From a virus, in the IMG/VR virus record IMGVR_UViG_2166559006_000002, positions 1 to 39,884 of that record: a stretch of DNA of 39,884 bases, one strand, 5' to 3'. The notes under the pieces were generated by a model. It saw nothing but the letters and a program-made list of their open reading frames with translations, did not search any database and was not told where the DNA came from. This document shows positions 13,392 through 22,904 of this stretch, one piece after another. The translations under genes were made by a program, and so were the position numbers. Numbering within the stretch: the first letter of the stretch is position 1; each line of letters begins with the position of its first letter.

Positions 13392-13726
13392 CAGACGACA
13401 GGTGCAGGCTCAACCGGCACGGGCGCAGGTTCAACCGGGGCAGGCACAGGTTCCAAACCGGTCGCATCCGCAACCACATTCGGGACAACCGCAGACACGA
13501 TCCCGTCCTTCACCGTCGACTTCTTCACATACCCCGCAACCGTCGCCACCACCACTGCAATCGCAGACGCCAAACCCGCATTCACATGGAAACCCAAATA
13601 CCCGGCAACCTCAATCACAACCGACGCGGTAACACCCGTAGCCGCAAACGCGAGCACCTTCGGCTCCACATCCGACCAATCCCGCGCAATAACCGACTTC
13701 GTAACCGTCTGAATCGACGCCATCAT
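13391..13726 (-). CDS. Holin-like membrane protein
   Basis: The product is 111 residues. Two hydrophobic helices (VLAFAATGVTASVVIEVAGY and AGLASAIAVVVATVAGY) are separated by a short turn, then a basic KKS and a Pro/Val/Glu-rich tail (EPVPAPVEPAPVPVEPAPVV). This matches the two-helix holins of many actinophages, next to a GH25 endolysin. Start at 13726 or the adjacent Met at 13723; the former gives ATGA overlap with the upstream gene. It would form membrane lesions that time lysis. Confidence 0.75.
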   Translation of the reverse strand: MMASIQTVTKSVIARDWSDVEPKVLAFAATGVTASVVIEVAGYLGFHVNAGLASAIAVVVATVAGYVKKSTVKDGIVSAVVPNVVADATGLEPVPAPVEPAPVPVEPAPVV

Positions 13727-14106
13727 TCCTCTTTCTTGAAACGACCCTGAGGGTCGCGTGCCTGTAACTCGATAATCCTCGTATTGTCATTCGCCAACTT
13801 CGCCTGCACCGCGTTCAACGTGGCCTCCTGCCGGTCAATCGCGTCACGCAACGACTTCCCACTATTCGGGAAAACCTCATGCATGAGATCGTCAAGTTTC
13901 CGGTTCGTTTCCTCCCGGAACACCGCCTGACGTTCCAACTCGTCAGGGAGCACCTCAAGACTGTCAACCGTTTTCACGAACCGGCGCAACGCACCATGCA
14001 GGATGGGCACATATTTGACCGCCCCGCCCACGAACACGACCACAGCTGCGACAGCGAGCACCCATTGCAACCAAGGCCACGCTTGGGAGAAATCCAGCGA
14101 CGGCAC
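13723..14106 (-). CDS. Membrane-anchored coiled-coil protein of the lysis cassette
   Basis: The product is 127 residues from GTG at 14106, overlapping the endolysin stop (TAGTG). One transmembrane helix (WVLAVAAVVVFVGGAVKYV) is followed by a charged, coiled-coil-like domain (LERQAVFREETNRKLDDLMH). It resembles the DUF2746-type proteins found beside holins in actinophages and may be a second holin or a regulator of lysis timing. Assignment rests on topology and position. Confidence 0.65.
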   Translation of the reverse strand: MPSLDFSQAWPWLQWVLAVAAVVVFVGGAVKYVPILHGALRRFVKTVDSLEVLPDELERQAVFREETNRKLDDLMHEVFPNSGKSLRDAIDRQEATLNAVQAKLANDNTRIIELQARDPQGRFKKEE

Positions 14107-14939
14107 TACTGCACCCGGCCGGCTGCCGCTTTGATCGCACCGGCCATGGATTCGGTGGATTGGATGGACCCGTGCGTGTCGAGGACGGTGGAGAACCCGT
14201 TAGCAATGTTCGCCCCGGTTTCGGTCCATTCGACGAACCAGGAGGTTCCGGGTGTGAACAGGATGTGCACTAAAGCTTTGTCGGAGGCGCGGGTGTAATG
14301 CATTTGAACAGACTTCATGTTGTCGTCTTCTTCCTCCGCGGCAGGCGGTGTCAGTGATGTTGGTCCAGCAGTCAACTGTTGGAGAGGTGTTTTAGCTTTG
14401 TCGACGTCGACACCGTTGATGCCGTACTGCCAGATCGTCCAGTCATGCCACGCCCCGGTGCTGATCTGCGATTCGGGGCCTGGCCATGCGATCCACAACC
14501 AGCAGCCACGGGTTACGAGGCCTTGCCCGCCTGGACGGTTCACTGTGGACATGTCGCAGTAAATCCCGACCGCCGAAGTTGGGATGTGGAGGCGTGCAGC
14601 AACCTGGTCGACCCATTTTTCTGCGTCACCCCACGACCATGCCGGGATGGTGCCGGACCCGGACGATTCAACGTCGAGTGCGATGCCGTCGCCGGGGCGG
14701 TAGTCGTGGAGGTTTTCTGCGAAGAAGTTGGCCGCCGCTACCGGGTCTACGGCACCGTTGAAGAAGTAATGCCCAACCTCTTTCCCGGCACGGCGGGCGT
14801 TGTCGACCTGCTGGGCGTACGTGAACTGCACGAACAGTGAACCGCCGTCAGCGGAGGATGCGCCAACGAACACGAACGATTCGCTACCAGGCTGGTAGTC
14901 GCCTTGCGGCCACGACGTGTCAACACCGAAAACTGCCAT
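14106..14939 (-). CDS. Endolysin with GH25 muramidase domain
   Basis: The product is 277 residues. FGVDTSWPQG (Asp7) and ALDVES (Asp89, Glu91) supply the GH25 catalytic acids, and VGIYCD, WLWIAWP and TIWQYGING are the other barrel motifs. The enzyme cleaves the MurNAc-GlcNAc bond of peptidoglycan. Residues after about 210 form a separate domain (VQMHYTRASDKALVHILFTP) that is probably a cell-wall-binding module of unfamiliar type. AAGGGG precedes the ATG at 14939. No lysin B accompanies it, consistent with a non-mycolate host. Confidence 0.9.
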   Translation of the reverse strand: MAVFGVDTSWPQGDYQPGSESFVFVGASSADGGSLFVQFTYAQQVDNARRAGKEVGHYFFNGAVDPVAAANFFAENLHDYRPGDGIALDVESSGSGTIPAWSWGDAEKWVDQVAARLHIPTSAVGIYCDMSTVNRPGGQGLVTRGCWLWIAWPGPESQISTGAWHDWTIWQYGINGVDVDKAKTPLQQLTAGPTSLTPPAAEEEDDNMKSVQMHYTRASDKALVHILFTPGTSWFVEWTETGANIANGFSTVLDTHGSIQSTESMAGAIKAAAGRVQ

Positions 14940-14949
14940 CACACACCCC

Positions 14950-15582
14950 TTAGACGAGCAGCTCGGCGGAAACGGTGGTGATCGTGTTCGCGATTGCCTC
15001 AGCAGCGGTAGAAGACAGCAGAGTGAACACAACCGTGTCGCCTGCGTTCAATTGCAGGACAATGTTGCCGCCCGTATGGGACGCCGCACCCACCTGCCCA
15101 CTGTTCGACGAGAAATAGTTCAACGACCCACCGTTGACCTTGTAACCGAGACTCCGCGTATCGGTTGACGAGGATCCCACGTTGATGGCGAACTTATACG
15201 CCCCGGTGACGGGGGCAACAATCTGTGTTGTGTTCGACGTGTTGTAGAACCCGGCGTTATCGAACGGTGCCGCCGACGCGGACCATGAAATGTCCACCGT
15301 CCCCGCAACCGTGTTTTGGGAGATCGTTTTAACCAACGCCACCTTCGGGCCGCCTGACACTCTCGACCATGTGGCCGGGAGTGCAGTGCACACGAAAAGT
15401 GTGTTCGAGTCGAGTGTGAGAATACGTCTCCCCACCCAGTTACCCGACGACGGCAGTGCGGCACTGTTCGCCGCAGTCTCACCAAACAGGGGATCAAAAT
15501 GTTGGTACACGCCAGTGATCTGTGATGGTCCTTGCATCGGGTCCGTGTTCGCTATCGCCGTATAATCCGTGTTACCTGCCAC
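14950..15582 (-). CDS. Tail or receptor-binding protein with C1q-like jelly-roll
   Basis: The product is 210 residues. The N-terminal 85 residues (QITGVYQHFDPLFGETAANS) resemble tail-associated attachment segments. From about residue 90, VDISWSASAAPFDNAGFYNT, then APVTGAYKFAINVGSSSTDT and IVLQLNAGDTVVFTLLSS, follow the beta-strand pattern of C1q/TNF-like trimeric heads, often the host-contacting end of phage tail proteins. It is adjacent to the endolysin and downstream of other minor tail genes. Confidence 0.65.
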   Translation of the reverse strand: MAGNTDYTAIANTDPMQGPSQITGVYQHFDPLFGETAANSAALPSSGNWVGRRILTLDSNTLFVCTALPATWSRVSGGPKVALVKTISQNTVAGTVDISWSASAAPFDNAGFYNTSNTTQIVAPVTGAYKFAINVGSSSTDTRSLGYKVNGGSLNYFSSNSGQVGAASHTGGNIVLQLNAGDTVVFTLLSSTAAEAIANTITTVSAELLV

Positions 15583-15591
15583 AGGTTTCTC

Positions 15592-16494
15592 CTAAAGTTT
15601 TGCCGTGATGACCAGGGCACCCGAATTGCCGGTGCCTGCTGGTGCCCAAATGTGGTAGCCGCCATGCTCGGTGCATAGGCCGCGTTGCGACCCCGTTTTG
15701 AGGTAGTCCCCGAAACTGTTCGGCAACGTCTTCCACCCCGACCCGCCGGCAACACTGACCGCGGATGACACGGACACGTTCCCCGACTTCGACACCAAAG
15801 GGTGCAACCCGATGGACGGGTCGGACCCTGACGTTTGCAAAGCGTTGACGTACACTTTCACGGATGTGATGGTTGCCGTGTCTGGGATGGACCCGGCGAC
15901 GACGGTGCCGTAAAAGTAGGCACCCAAAGTGGTGTCGCCGCAATACACTTGGTTCGTGCCCCACGACCCGGAACCGGAAGACCCGGACCCGTTCTGCGTA
16001 CCCGAATCTGTTGGGTAAAACGTCCACGTCTTCGAGGTTGGTGCTGCTACCGGGTTAGGGGTCGCCACAAAGGATGTGCCCGTGTTCGGGTCCGCTTCCG
16101 GTAACGCAACAACCGTCCCACCGGAGGACCAATCAATCTGCACCCGTGTGCCTGCTGTGATCGACTGATCCGACGAATACGTCACCACATAGGCGACACC
16201 ATCGTCCCCCGTCACCGGGACAAGCCCGGCAGAAGGGACGTCGGTTGCTGTGCCGAATGCGGGCCGCGCCACCGGACCCAACACAATCGGTTGGAGCCCG
16301 AGGAACCCAACCCAACACAAGCCCCCGATGATCGGCGGTTGACCTACCATCGGCAATGACATGATCGAACCGGGCACGTTCACCGTGGCGACACCGTTCA
16401 CCCAGTCGATAGCAACACATGTTGCCTGCTGCAACCTTGACAACCCCTGCTGCAACTGTTGCAGGCGTGCGGCGTTCAACTGTTCAAGATTCAT
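15592..16494 (-). CDS. Minor tail protein
   Basis: The product is 300 residues from ATG at 16494, which overlaps the DUF5047-like stop (ATGA). The N-terminus is Gln/Leu-rich and helical (LNAARLQQLQQGLSRLQQAT), followed by a beta-rich domain (GVATVNVPGSIMSLPMVGQP) and a Gly/Ser-rich linker near 175-185 before a C-terminal beta domain. This is the build of baseplate or hub-associated proteins in siphoviruses of actinobacteria. No enzymatic motif seen. Confidence 0.65.
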   Translation of the reverse strand: MNLEQLNAARLQQLQQGLSRLQQATCVAIDWVNGVATVNVPGSIMSLPMVGQPPIIGGLCWVGFLGLQPIVLGPVARPAFGTATDVPSAGLVPVTGDDGVAYVVTYSSDQSITAGTRVQIDWSSGGTVVALPEADPNTGTSFVATPNPVAAPTSKTWTFYPTDSGTQNGSGSSGSGSWGTNQVYCGDTTLGAYFYGTVVAGSIPDTATITSVKVYVNALQTSGSDPSIGLHPLVSKSGNVSVSSAVSVAGGSGWKTLPNSFGDYLKTGSQRGLCTEHGGYHIWAPAGTGNSGALVITAKL

Positions 16495-17615
16495 TGCGTC
16501 TCCGCCACCGTCAAAGTAATCGACATGAGTTGTGTCGCGTCCAGGGAGAACGACATTTGCCGCACCTCCCCGAACCAATGCACTTGCGACCGTTCATCAA
16601 TGACCTCGATGTAATCCCCCAACTCAAGGTCGGGTCGGGGCAGACACGACACGGTGACAGTGCGGGAGTTCTGCGACGACAGTCGTGCAAGCATCGTGTT
16701 CGCCGCCGTCTGCGCCATAGCCTGTGTGGTCATCAACGGGTCGGACAAGGTTTGTGTGCGCCGCCCCAACGGGCCTGTCACACACAACGGGTTCGACGGT
16801 TCCGTGATCTCCGCTATCGCAAGAATTGATGCGTTGTTCGGATTCGTGACAACAACACTGTTTTTCAGGTTGTTCGACATTCCCCCCGCAACATCAACCA
16901 CCCCGTTCACCGTTGCAACAGTCGTCGTCGCGGTCAACCAGTTGTTACGCACCCGAGCCGTCAACGCGCCCTGCCGTGTCAGATGAGGTTCCCCACCAAT
17001 CACCGTGATGAGCTGCGCTATAGCATCCATCCGGGACTGGTACACCACACCCGCCGGGATCGACTGATCCGGCAACGACTGCACAACCGGGAGCGGTGAC
17101 AGTGCCTGGATTTCCTCCCACACCGTGTTACCCGGTGTGGGTTGCGTGGTGGCAAGAAAATTGTCTGCGTCGATAATGTCGAACAGGTCGCAGATTGTGA
17201 GCTGTGCGGACCAGCCCATAATCGTTGGGATGGTCGGCCACCCCTTCCACAGGTTGCGGGCGTCGGGAACATCCTGGATGCGGTAGATGCCGAGGGGCAC
17301 ATCCTGGTATGCGCCACCAGTGAACACACGCCGCACGATCTGTAACGTTTGCCCGTACGGGGCGAGCGGGTCCGTCATGTTCACCGGGACCAGGGTGGAT
17401 GCGTTGCCTTGCAGGTACAAGGATCCGTTGCCTTGGATGGTGGCGGATGCGTCGAATGTGATTTGCCCGGAACTGTTCACCGGCACCCGGTCGTATTCCG
17501 GGTATGCGGTGGAGGGGATTGTTTGCTCGGACCCGTAGAACGCGGTAACAACCCATTGCGACATGCCTGATTGTTCGAGTGCGGCTATCACGGACGGGTC
17601 GAGTGTGACAGCCAC
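16491..17615 (-). CDS. DUF5047-type minor tail protein
   Basis: The product is 374 residues. The start LDPSVIAALEQSGMSQWVVT, the VPVNSSGQITFDASATIQGN motif, and the C-terminal ARLSSQNSRTVTVSCLPRPD then LELGDYIEVIDE correspond to the DUF5047 tail-hub-like family encoded after tape-measure and tail-fibre genes in actinophages. It probably takes part in the tail tip. The gene is preceded by another minor tail gene with a gap of nine bases. Confidence 0.7.
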   Translation of the reverse strand: MAVTLDPSVIAALEQSGMSQWVVTAFYGSEQTIPSTAYPEYDRVPVNSSGQITFDASATIQGNGSLYLQGNASTLVPVNMTDPLAPYGQTLQIVRRVFTGGAYQDVPLGIYRIQDVPDARNLWKGWPTIPTIMGWSAQLTICDLFDIIDADNFLATTQPTPGNTVWEEIQALSPLPVVQSLPDQSIPAGVVYQSRMDAIAQLITVIGGEPHLTRQGALTARVRNNWLTATTTVATVNGVVDVAGGMSNNLKNSVVVTNPNNASILAIAEITEPSNPLCVTGPLGRRTQTLSDPLMTTQAMAQTAANTMLARLSSQNSRTVTVSCLPRPDLELGDYIEVIDERSQVHWFGEVRQMSFSLDATQLMSITLTVAETQ

Positions 17616-17624
17616 ATTGGCCTC

Positions 17625-18575
17625 CTAGACTGGGGGTGTTTTCATTGCGTCGAACCAGGTGGCGTATGCGGCTTCCATGTCCGCCCAGGTGGGGAAAGCG
17701 TCAATGTATGTTTGCCAGGACACGGACGACACGGATGTGGATGCGGTGGTTGGTGACACTTCGGTGACCGGGTTTGCCCATGCGATCTTCTCGACACCTT
17801 GCGTGAGCCGGAACTCGGAGGGGGTCATGCCGGGGCAGAAACAGTACAGGAGCCGGGGCACCATCATGGGGGGTGGGGTGCGCAGGAGGAGGAGCCCGTT
17901 CGCTTTCTTGACGAGGGCGAGCACGGTTTCCCTGTCCGCTGTGGTTTGCGTGTAAAACCCCATGTCAAGGTTGCTGATCAGGCCTGGCACACCCGCCAAA
18001 ACGATGGTGCGTAAACCAACCTGGTACACCTGCCCGGGGATAGGGCGTGACGGGGCTTGCCCAGCCTGACCGGCCATTGTCACCTTGACCGGGGATGTTT
18101 CGTCCAGAGGGTCCGATAACCATGCTGTCCCCACCGTGTCCGCTAGGATTGTCACCGCAACAGATGATGCTGTGGACCCGAGATCGGTTCCGACACTGTT
18201 GAAGCATTCCGCCCGGTAGGTGACCGGCACCCCGATCGGGGCCTCCCAGTCGTCCACGATTGCGCCGCCGACCGCGTACAGGTTGTACCCGTTCCGCACT
18301 GTCGTTTCCACCCCGTCAACAGTGCGGTACACGATAACAGTGTTCGTGTTAGCGGGGAGTTCGCCCGTATCCCAGGTGACAGCCACCATCGGCGGGGCGG
18401 TCTGCGACACCACGGAAGGGGTTGAGTACGGCAACGCCGTGAACTGGTAGCCGTCCCCTGACGGGTCTTTCACGAGACCGCCGGTCGTATACCCGTTCCC
18501 TGACGGGTCCGCTGTGACAGACGAATTCGTCAGATAGGTTCCGGTTATGAACTGGTATGCCTCGAACGCGGCCAT
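17625..18575 (-). CDS. Minor tail protein with fibronectin-like segment
   Basis: The product is 316 residues from ATG at 18575, which follows GGGAG by seven bases; a GTG one codon earlier is possible. Residues about 60-145 (PPMVAVTWDTGELPANTNTV, then VPVTYRAECFNSVGTDLGST) have the hydrophobic and Tyr/Trp spacing of a fibronectin type III or Ig-like domain. The rest is a beta-rich region with FCPGMTPSEFRLTQ. It lies between a beta-helix fibre gene and the DUF5047 gene, so a tail-tip part is likely. Confidence 0.65.
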   Translation of the reverse strand: MAAFEAYQFITGTYLTNSSVTADPSGNGYTTGGLVKDPSGDGYQFTALPYSTPSVVSQTAPPMVAVTWDTGELPANTNTVIVYRTVDGVETTVRNGYNLYAVGGAIVDDWEAPIGVPVTYRAECFNSVGTDLGSTASSVAVTILADTVGTAWLSDPLDETSPVKVTMAGQAGQAPSRPIPGQVYQVGLRTIVLAGVPGLISNLDMGFYTQTTADRETVLALVKKANGLLLLRTPPPMMVPRLLYCFCPGMTPSEFRLTQGVEKIAWANPVTEVSPTTASTSVSSVSWQTYIDAFPTWADMEAAYATWFDAMKTPPV

Positions 18576-18578
18576 CAC

Positions 18579-20471
18579 TCAACTCCCAAGCACAACAATC
18601 AACGGGGTCCGAGCAGTCGACCCAGACGACCCGGCGACAAGGGTCGACGGGATCGGGAATGCCGCCGATACCGTAGTCGACAGGGTGCTGCCGTCCAACG
18701 CAACATCCATCCCGGACACAGCCGTTGTCGCGCCCCTCAGCGTGCCGGTCCCATTGTCGGCGGCGAACACCAGCCGGTAGTCATGCCCAGCTCGCAGCAC
18801 CACTGCCGACGGGGTTTCCGTCACCACGCCGGCTACCGGCCACGCCGTAGACCCCTTGGACCACAGCGTGGTGTTCGTGGTGTCGTCGATGATGCCGATG
18901 TCGTAATTCCCGGACTGCGTAACGGACCACCACTTCAACCCGGACACCGTGATCGTCCGAGTAGGACGGATCCGTACTTGCAGTGCTGAGTTCGCCGCAC
19001 CAACTGTAGGGGTGCCGGCGATCAGCGTGTTCACCACCGGGTTCTCACCGAACGTTGACAGCGCACGGGCGGCACGTGAGCGCGTCAACCACTGCTCTGC
19101 ACCGGTGCCGCCGCTCGACGTGATGAACGAGTTCGTGCTCGACAGGGCTTGCAGTGTTGGGTCGTAGTCGATCACAACACCGGTCGACCCGCCGACGATG
19201 TTGACTCCGTAAGCGGAACCTGCAATGTCGGGCGAGTCGATGACCGTGTTGTTCGCTGTCGTCGGTGTGCCCGACCCGACACCGATCGCCGTGACATGCC
19301 CTGCACCCAGATCGCGGACCTGCGTGTCCCGGAACCGGTTCCGGGAACCGCGCACATTCACGTCCGTGATTGTCGACGCTGCACCAGAAGAATGATTCGA
19401 CTCGACCGCCACGTTATCGAACCGGCCATCATCGGAGATTGCCATGAACCCTTGCTCATCCACATTCGCGGCCAACCGGACGGTCACGTTACGCACGTTC
19501 GGGCGTTGCGAGTTCAGGTTGGTCATCTGCATTGTGAATGCACCCTGCCCAGAGTTCGCCAAAATTGACGATCCGGAAACCCCGTCAACATCCAGGTCGT
19601 GGCAGTCGATCAGGTTGAACAGGCCCGCGCAGTTGTACGCGGCATGCTCCCGCACCATGAACCGGTCCGAGTACTTGTTTTGGAACGCTTGCCCGTTCAG
19701 GTTGTTCTCCGCGTAGGCGCGACGAATCGTGACATTGGTGGACCGGAAAGTGGTCGTTGCGGACCCGTAATACAAATGATTCGGGTTCGTACCACCAGAA
19801 TCGTCAAGATTGCCATACCCGGAAATGTCATCAATGGTCAGATTGTTCTGCCCAACCCACAGCACGCCGAAGTTATAGCTTTCGACGTGCAGTCGCCCGA
19901 TCCGGTTGTTCAACCCATAACGGTCATATGTGGAAGTCCCGTTCCATGAGGAGAAGAACACCCCGCAAACCATGCCCGATGTGCGCAAATTGCGGACATG
20001 GATCCGGTCCCCATTAGCCCACACACCCGCAGTCGACACGTACTGTGCCGAACCACGCACCGAGGAACCCATGCTCCCACGTGTCCCCGTGAACTGGACC
20101 AGATCAATGTCGAGGGTCCAACCATTCGCACCCATCAGATCAAACCCTGGAGCACCCCACGTTGTCTGCTGGAACGTGGCACCCAATGCGGACACGATCA
20201 CATCATCCACAGCCGGTGCGGTCAGCGCCCCGGCGAGCACGTATGTGCCCGGCGCGAAAATGATCGTGGACCCAGCCGACAGACCGTTCATCACAGACTG
20301 GATCGCAGTCTGAGACATCGACGGGTCCACCGTGTGCACCCGACCTGTAGCCTCGAACACGGCGGCGCCCTCAACCTGGGTTATGTCGGCAAGGTTCGCC
20401 GCGATCACACTGCGCACCCCGGTAGGGAACTGCACCGACGCAGAATCGATCGATACCAGAAGATCAGTCAT
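18579..20471 (-). CDS. Tail spike/fibre with right-handed beta-helix (pectin-lyase-like fold)
   Basis: The product is 630 residues. AIQSVMNGLSAGSTIIFAPG then TYVLAGALTAP is the classic entry of pectate-lyase-like tail spikes. Residues about 150-420 show repeated Asn/Val/Asp ladders (NLTIDDISGYGNLDDSGGTN, STNVTIRRAYAENN, DVNVRGSRNRFRDTQV) expected of stacked coils. The C-terminus (VRIRPTRTITVSGLKWWSVT) is a separate jelly-roll-like domain. Such spikes bind or cleave surface polysaccharide; catalytic residues cannot be chosen by eye. It is the best candidate for the host-range determinant. Confidence 0.75.
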   Translation of the reverse strand: MTDLLVSIDSASVQFPTGVRSVIAANLADITQVEGAAVFEATGRVHTVDPSMSQTAIQSVMNGLSAGSTIIFAPGTYVLAGALTAPAVDDVIVSALGATFQQTTWGAPGFDLMGANGWTLDIDLVQFTGTRGSMGSSVRGSAQYVSTAGVWANGDRIHVRNLRTSGMVCGVFFSSWNGTSTYDRYGLNNRIGRLHVESYNFGVLWVGQNNLTIDDISGYGNLDDSGGTNPNHLYYGSATTTFRSTNVTIRRAYAENNLNGQAFQNKYSDRFMVREHAAYNCAGLFNLIDCHDLDVDGVSGSSILANSGQGAFTMQMTNLNSQRPNVRNVTVRLAANVDEQGFMAISDDGRFDNVAVESNHSSGAASTITDVNVRGSRNRFRDTQVRDLGAGHVTAIGVGSGTPTTANNTVIDSPDIAGSAYGVNIVGGSTGVVIDYDPTLQALSSTNSFITSSGGTGAEQWLTRSRAARALSTFGENPVVNTLIAGTPTVGAANSALQVRIRPTRTITVSGLKWWSVTQSGNYDIGIIDDTTNTTLWSKGSTAWPVAGVVTETPSAVVLRAGHDYRLVFAADNGTGTLRGATTAVSGMDVALDGSTLSTTVSAAFPIPSTLVAGSSGSTARTPLIVVLGS

Positions 20472-20480
20472 TGAGGTTCC

Positions 20481-22898
20481 TCACCTATTCACACCACGGA
20501 AACCGCGTTGCGCGGCCTGACTAGCTGTTTGCTGCTGCTGCTCAATACGCACGTCGACATACTGCAAAAGGTCGACACCACCCTTGGACTGCACGATCAC
20601 ATTGAACCGTGGTGCCGCGACGGACTGCAACGCTTTCTGCGGGTCATCGTTATACGCCCGAATGAACCCCGGGTTGTACGCCGCTGACGGCTCCTTGACC
20701 ACGAACTCGCCCGGCGTCAGCATCGCCGGAACCGTGTCCGTACCCTGAGGCCGAAACGGGTTCCCACCCGACGCCAGATATGCCGTCTCAACTGCACCAC
20801 CCGCAGCCCTATAGATCGGGCCACCACCAGATTTCAACGCGGTACGGTTCTGCTTCTGCGACGAACCAGCAGCCGCAGCAGTCGCATCCAACTGCGAATA
20901 CAGAGTCAACAGAGCATTCAGAGACGCCGTTGCCGCACTCGTGTACACGGTCACAGTCGAAGTCACCTTCGGCGGGATCAGCAGCTCGGCATCAACAATC
21001 GCCTGAACAGCTTTCGCATCCAACCCGGCCTGCACCGCATGCGCGATGATCGCAGCCTTCGACTTCGCCAACAAGGCGTTACCATCATTCGTGGCTCGCG
21101 CCTGCGACGCCCCAGTCTTGATATCCGCAGCCACCTTCGCCGCCGCAGCCGCCTGCGCATCCTGCACCTCGGTGAGAACCATCTGATGGTTCTGCGCACC
21201 ATACTGCGTGTTGATATCCAGGGATGTTGCCTGAGCTTTGCCAACTGCTTTGATGTTCGCCGCAATCGTGGACGCCGACGTCTGATACGACTGCGCCAAC
21301 GTAATATTGGCTTGCTCCACCGACTGGGTTACCCCGTTGAGTAGATCCTGCTCGGCTTGGAACTGTTTCGATGCTGCAGTTGCCGCATTCACGGCACTTG
21401 TCAACGACATGTAGGTGGTTGACGCTAACCCCATACTGTGAGCATCGTTAGCATTAGCTGCCGCCGCAGCATTCGCCGCCTGCGCTGCCGCTTCCTTCGC
21501 CGTTTTCAGCCCGTCAAGGGTAGCCTGCATCTTCCCCGCGCTGCCCTGCACAGCCGCCTGCTCAGCACCCCCGAAGAAGTCCAGGCCGTTAGCGTGAATC
21601 CACTTCGACGCGTCCATCATGAAACCCATGTAACCGCCCATAGAGGAGCGGATACCGGTCACTGCGTGCTGGATTTTATCGGCATTACGTTGCGTCGTAG
21701 CCGACCCGAGATCGCCAGACGCGACGGCGGAATCAACTTGCTTCATAGCCGCGGACATGCCGTCCATGTTGTTTACAGCGTTCGCGATAGCTTCGCCACC
21801 CATGATGCTCAACTGGTTGATGAAACTCACGAGTGCCGCGATTGGGAGTGCACCCCCGAAACTGGTTGCCGCGTTCGACAGGGAACCCATCGTACGTTTT
21901 AGCGCGCCAGCTTTTTTGTTCCCGGTAGAGAACGCGATTGCCAGCACACCGGTCGCAACGGCAAGTCCTTCGATGATCGGGGTCGGCAACAGGTCAAACA
22001 GTTTTATCAAAGACGAGGCCGCACCGATCACAGGTTGAATGGCCTGACTGACACCGATCAAAGAATCCGCGAGTTTCGTCACAAGATCAAAGACCGGTGC
22101 GCCGAGTGGGGCGAACGCGGAACCCAAAGCTACGACAAGATTCGTTAGCGAAGCGAGAGCGTCGGCAACCTTCGGGAACGTTTGCTGCGCGTATGACGCG
22201 AACGACTGCAAACCGCCGTTGGACGTCCACGAATCGAACGCTGCCGCAAGAGACTCCACATACTGCCCGGCCTGCATGAACAGCGGGTTCAGGATACGGA
22301 ACCCGTTGAGCACCCCCTGCAAGACGGAACCGCCAACAGTACCCAACTGGTTTGAGAACTGTCCAATCTCACCATTCAGCCCCGGCATCGCCTGATTGAT
22401 CTGGGCAACCGCCGTCTGGAACGCGGACAACACACCGGACGCGGCGGTCTGCTCCAACTGGTCAAGGTCGCCTTTCAACGCCTGCAACCCGGCCGAATAC
22501 GTTACCCCTACCGATGTGCCCTCAGCCATCGCATTCTTGATACCAAGAACAGCCAACACGCCGGCAGCGCCCATACCCGCAAGAGCACCAGACACGCCCA
22601 CGACATACCCGGTCAGGGACTGGGCCAATGGGATCGCCACAGCAATCGCACCCGCCACCAGAGCACCATAGCCGGCACCACCCGCAGATTTTGTTCCACC
22701 GCCAGCAGAATCCGCGGCAGCGTTCACCGCTTCGATCTTCGCCAACGCATCCGCAACATCCGCGTTCACACGAATCGTCGGATCAACACGCCCCAACTCG
22801 CGGGCACGCGCCTCAGCACGATCAAGTTTCAGATTCCAATCCGAATCATCAACCTTCAACCGGGCAACAATCGAACCTTCCTCAGTCGGTGTAGTCAC
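20481..22898 (-). CDS. Tape measure protein
   Basis: The product is 805 residues, the longest in the window, immediately after the tail chaperone genes. It opens SIVARLKVDDSDWNLKLDRA, usual for phage tape measures, then has several hydrophobic spans (ALVAGAIAVAIPLAQSLTGY, ALAGMGAAGVLAVLG, PIIEGLAVATGVLAIAF) and long Ala/Gln/Asn-rich helices. At about 1.5 angstrom per residue a tail near 120 nm is expected. It starts with GTG at 22898. The C-terminal part (LTPGEFVVKEPSAAYNPGFI) is a conserved tape-measure end seen in many siphoviruses of Gram-positives. Confidence 0.9.
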   Translation of the reverse strand: MTTPTEEGSIVARLKVDDSDWNLKLDRAEARARELGRVDPTIRVNADVADALAKIEAVNAAADSAGGGTKSAGGAGYGALVAGAIAVAIPLAQSLTGYVVGVSGALAGMGAAGVLAVLGIKNAMAEGTSVGVTYSAGLQALKGDLDQLEQTAASGVLSAFQTAVAQINQAMPGLNGEIGQFSNQLGTVGGSVLQGVLNGFRILNPLFMQAGQYVESLAAAFDSWTSNGGLQSFASYAQQTFPKVADALASLTNLVVALGSAFAPLGAPVFDLVTKLADSLIGVSQAIQPVIGAASSLIKLFDLLPTPIIEGLAVATGVLAIAFSTGNKKAGALKRTMGSLSNAATSFGGALPIAALVSFINQLSIMGGEAIANAVNNMDGMSAAMKQVDSAVASGDLGSATTQRNADKIQHAVTGIRSSMGGYMGFMMDASKWIHANGLDFFGGAEQAAVQGSAGKMQATLDGLKTAKEAAAQAANAAAAANANDAHSMGLASTTYMSLTSAVNAATAASKQFQAEQDLLNGVTQSVEQANITLAQSYQTSASTIAANIKAVGKAQATSLDINTQYGAQNHQMVLTEVQDAQAAAAAKVAADIKTGASQARATNDGNALLAKSKAAIIAHAVQAGLDAKAVQAIVDAELLIPPKVTSTVTVYTSAATASLNALLTLYSQLDATAAAAGSSQKQNRTALKSGGGPIYRAAGGAVETAYLASGGNPFRPQGTDTVPAMLTPGEFVVKEPSAAYNPGFIRAYNDDPQKALQSVAAPRFNVIVQSKGGVDLLQYVDVRIEQQQQTASQAAQRGFRGVNR

Positions 22899-22904
22899 TG
22901 GGAA